64,000 bases of DNA from Prolixibacteraceae bacterium (GTDB lineage Bacteria > Bacteroidota > Bacteroidia > Bacteroidales > Prolixibacteraceae). The notes beneath the pieces are model-generated. The model had not been told where the DNA came from, searched no databases, and was given only the letters and a program-made list of their open reading frames with translations. Positions 61,661-64,000 of the stretch are shown here, one piece after another; position 1 is the stretch's first letter; every line of letters begins with the position of its first letter. The position numbers and the translations under genes were made by a program. Location: contig JALNYZ010000009.1 in NCBI GenBank assembly GCA_023229575.1, forward strand, positions 1 through 64,000, written 5' to 3'.

Positions 61661-64000
61661 ATGAAAGAACTCGAAAATGTGCGCTGGACAACTAAAATTA
61701 AGGATTGTTCAGAAAAACCCTTTAGAATCATAAGGCTTACGGTCATTCTTTTGGCAGTGACTTTTTTTAATGCACTTGGAGGTGGTACTTTAAATGCGAA
61801 CCTGAATCACTCGACAGAGACAGATCCGACATCGGGCGTACTACTCAATGGTGCTGCACAGCAGGGTGCAATATCAGGGAAAGTTGCCGATACAAAAGGC
61901 AACCCGATACCTGGTGCGACTGTGCTCGTGAAAGGGACTACCGTAGGAACGATAACAGATTCTGAAGGAAAGTTTAAGCTATCGCTGCCTGTAGGAGCCA
62001 AATCGCTGGTAATTTCGTTTATCGGGATGAAAACACAGGAGGTTACAATAGGAAGAACTTCAACCTTCAATTTTGTCATGGAAGATGAAACGATTGGTAT
62101 CGAAGATGTCGTTGTGGTGGGTTATGGAACCCAGAAAAAGGTAACAGTAACGGGTTCGGTTGCCTCAGTTAAAGGCACCGAGTTAATTAAATCCCCGGTT
62201 GTCAACATGTCAACGGCACTTGTCGGAAGGGTCAGCGGAGTAACAGGGACCCAGAGCAGCGGTCAACCTGGGGCCGATGAAGCGGTTCTCCGGGTCAGGG
62301 GAATTGGTACATTGTCCAGCGCTGCGGCTTCTCCCCTTGTTCTGGTTGATGGAATAGAACGTTCATTCAGCCAGTTGGATCCGAACGAAATTGAATCAAT
62401 TTCGGTATTGAAAGATGCTTCATCAACCGCTGTATATGGTATTCGTGGCGCCAATGGGGTAATTATTGTCTCCACAAAAAAAGGGAAGGAAGGTAAACCA
62501 ATCGTAAGCTACACAGGCAATTATTCATTACAGACCCCGGTTCGAATGCCAAAATTGCTGAATGGATATGACTATGCGCGACTGTACAATGAAGCTTTGC
62601 TCAACGACAATCCGCTTGCAACCAATCTTTATACTGATGTAGAATTGCAGAAGTTCAAAGATCATAGTGATCCGCTATTTTACCCCGACACCGATTGGTT
62701 GAAATTGTTTGTAAAGAAATTCAGTGGCCAAACTGCCCACAACTTAAATTTTAGCGGAGGGTCAAAAAATGTAAAATACTTTGTTTCGTTAGGCTATTTA
62801 TGGCAGGACGGAATTCTTAACGAATTCATTCCCAAAAGCGATATCAGCAATAACCCTTCTTACAAGCGAACCAATTTCCGGTCCAATATTGATGTCACAG
62901 TAACCCCTACCACGCAGCTAAACGTGCAATTGGGCGGATATACGTCTGTTAGGCACTCGACAGCGTTTGATAATGTTACAAATGTTTCACTTTTCGGGAT
63001 CATCACTTTTGAAAATCCAACTTCTTCGGCTGGGATATATGATGGCAAAATAATGACTTTGGACCGTTCTGGCAATCGTAGCGGTATTGTACAGTTGGCC
63101 AGTGGATTCGTTGACTATCGGGATAATAACATAACGCTAAATGTAGGGCTCACCCAAAAACTGGATATGATACTCAAGGGGCTTTCGGTAAGGACGAAAA
63201 TTGCCTACGACAATTTTTATGATTTAAGACGTGGTTTCTCCGTCACCCCAACCACATTTACCCCCTTAAAAGTTTACCCCAACGGAGTTGAGACAATTGT
63301 CTTTCGTCAAAATAGTGAATTAAACGATGTTGTTTCAGGCCCGACGGTTTCCTATGAACGTTCACGCCAGTTTTATACGGATTTGGCCCTGGAATACAGC
63401 AATTCTTTTGGTAGCCACAATGTTGGGGCAATGGTACTTTATAACCAGAAAAAAAGATTTTACCCCCTCAGATCGCCCTCTGGCGCCACATATCAATTCC
63501 CGGGCATCCCGTTAGGGTATCAGGATTTGGTGGGTCGTTTGACCTATAACTATCAGTCACGATATTTATTGGAATTCAATTTAGGCCGGAACGGTTCCGA
63601 AAATTTTCCGAAGGACCATCGTTTTGGTTGGTTTCCGGCAGTTTCGGGCGGATGGGTCGTAACCGGTGAGCCTTTTGTCAAAAAGCTGATTGGAGAAAAG
63701 GTACTCTCTTATCTGAAGTTAAGGTCCTCATATGGGGTGGTTGGAAATGACATTATGGGTGGTACCCGTTTTATGTATTACCCTGCACAGTACAACAGTG
63801 GCGGTAACGGTGTATTTGGAGTAATCCCCACCGTTTTAACTTCTTATGTAGAGGGTAAATTGGGAAATCCGGATGTAACCTGGGAAAAGAAGAAGACACT
63901 CGATATAGCTATAGAAACGAGGTTCTTCAACGACAGATTAAGTTTAATGGTTGATCGTTTTAGTGAAAGACGGGACAATATTCTTACCTCACGCAGGACA
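61661..64000 (+). CDS. SusC/RagA-family TonB-dependent outer-membrane transporter, 5' part
   Basis: The ATG at 61661 opens a frame that runs without a stop to the end of the window (780 codons; full proteins are about 1000). After a signal/hydrophobic segment (about residues 28-46) there is a carboxypeptidase-regulatory-like domain (GAISGKVADTKGNPIPGATVLVKGTTVGTITDSEG), then the SusC-type segment EDVVVVGYGTQKK from residue 148, plug domain (LSSAAASPLVLVDGIERS...LKDASSTAVYGIRGANGVIIV) and barrel strands to RRDNILTSR. It would import oligosaccharides in partnership with a SusD lipoprotein, expected just outside the window. The gene marks the start of the transport operon that the many enzymes to the left would serve. 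Confidence 0.9.
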   Translation, partial: MKELENVRWTTKIKDCSEKPFRIIRLTVILLAVTFFNALGGGTLNANLNHSTETDPTSGVLLNGAAQQGAISGKVADTKGNPIPGATVLVKGTTVGTITDSEGKFKLSLPVGAKSLVISFIGMKTQEVTIGRTSTFNFVMEDETIGIEDVVVVGYGTQKKVTVTGSVASVKGTELIKSPVVNMSTALVGRVSGVTGTQSSGQPGADEAVLRVRGIGTLSSAAASPLVLVDGIERSFSQLDPNEIESISVLKDASSTAVYGIRGANGVIIVSTKKGKEGKPIVSYTGNYSLQTPVRMPKLLNGYDYARLYNEALLNDNPLATNLYTDVELQKFKDHSDPLFYPDTDWLKLFVKKFSGQTAHNLNFSGGSKNVKYFVSLGYLWQDGILNEFIPKSDISNNPSYKRTNFRSNIDVTVTPTTQLNVQLGGYTSVRHSTAFDNVTNVSLFGIITFENPTSSAGIYDGKIMTLDRSGNRSGIVQLASGFVDYRDNNITLNVGLTQKLDMILKGLSVRTKIAYDNFYDLRRGFSVTPTTFTPLKVYPNGVETIVFRQNSELNDVVSGPTVSYERSRQFYTDLALEYSNSFGSHNVGAMVLYNQKKRFYPLRSPSGATYQFPGIPLGYQDLVGRLTYNYQSRYLLEFNLGRNGSENFPKDHRFGWFPAVSGGWVVTGEPFVKKLIGEKVLSYLKLRSSYGVVGNDIMGGTRFMYYPAQYNSGGNGVFGVIPTVLTSYVEGKLGNPDVTWEKKKTLDIAIETRFFNDRLSLMVDRFSERRDNILTSRRT

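Noticed and set aside
1..64000. CRISPR arrays, tRNA or rRNA genes, integrase or transposase genes
   Set aside because: None seen: no regularly spaced direct repeats, no cloverleaf-like or ribosomal sequence recognised, and no ORF with transposase or recombinase motifs.

Overview
The window looks like part of a Bacteroidota chromosome, probably a Bacteroidales/Marinilabiliales-type carbohydrate degrader (the lineage is inference). The reasons are a SusC/RagA-type TonB-dependent transporter at the right end, a dense run of exported and lipoprotein glycoside hydrolases, AT-rich gaps without strong Shine-Dalgarno sequences, and a Bacteroidota-style enzyme set (GH78, GH106, GH92, GH105, GH28, GH2, SASA esterases). 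All intact genes are on the + strand. No rRNA, tRNA, CRISPR array or intact transposase was seen.

Layout. 1-524: 3' end of a GC-rich beta-helix protein. 555-767: remnant of an FAD-oxidoreductase-like lipoprotein gene. 814-6259: neutral-ceramidase-like lipoprotein, CE7-like esterase, GH116-like enzyme. 6391-6783: two broken genes end to end (an oxidoreductase start and a frameshifted AraC-type regulator start). 7091-13872: GH105, a GHL6-like enzyme, an alpha/beta-hydrolase and an unclassified exported protein. 13965-18170: a cytoplasmic block (creatinase-like M24 protein, creatininase-family protein, mutarotase-like protein) ending in an FHS-type sugar symporter. 18227-33179: GH2, GH78, two tandem SASA esterases, GH78, an odd hypothetical with a structured 3' element, GH78. 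33324-48827: clan GH-D-like enzyme, GH106 with an inserted LamG-like domain, GH78, GH28, GH92, GH78. 48879-56511: truncated GH127-like protein and two GH106. 56601-60845: sugar-porter MFS, URO-D-like methyltransferase and a second ceramidase-like protein. 60846-61660: a long gap with a MITE-like palindromic element. 61661-64000: first 780 residues of SusC. The expected SusD would lie beyond the window.

Function. Five GH78 and three GH106 enzymes make alpha-L-rhamnose the dominant target. GH105 and GH28 point to a pectic backbone such as rhamnogalacturonan. GH2, GH92, GH127-like, GH116-like and GH-D enzymes and four esterases would remove decorations. The FHS and SP symporters would import the released sugars, and the two cytoplasmic blocks beside them may process an unusual product. 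The exact substrate cannot be fixed from sequence alone.

The locus has been rearranged. Signs are a near-duplicate GH78 pair, a leftover SASA 3' end in front of the second copy, shared GH106 3' tails, a truncated GH127-like gene, several N-terminal gene stubs and a decayed regulator.
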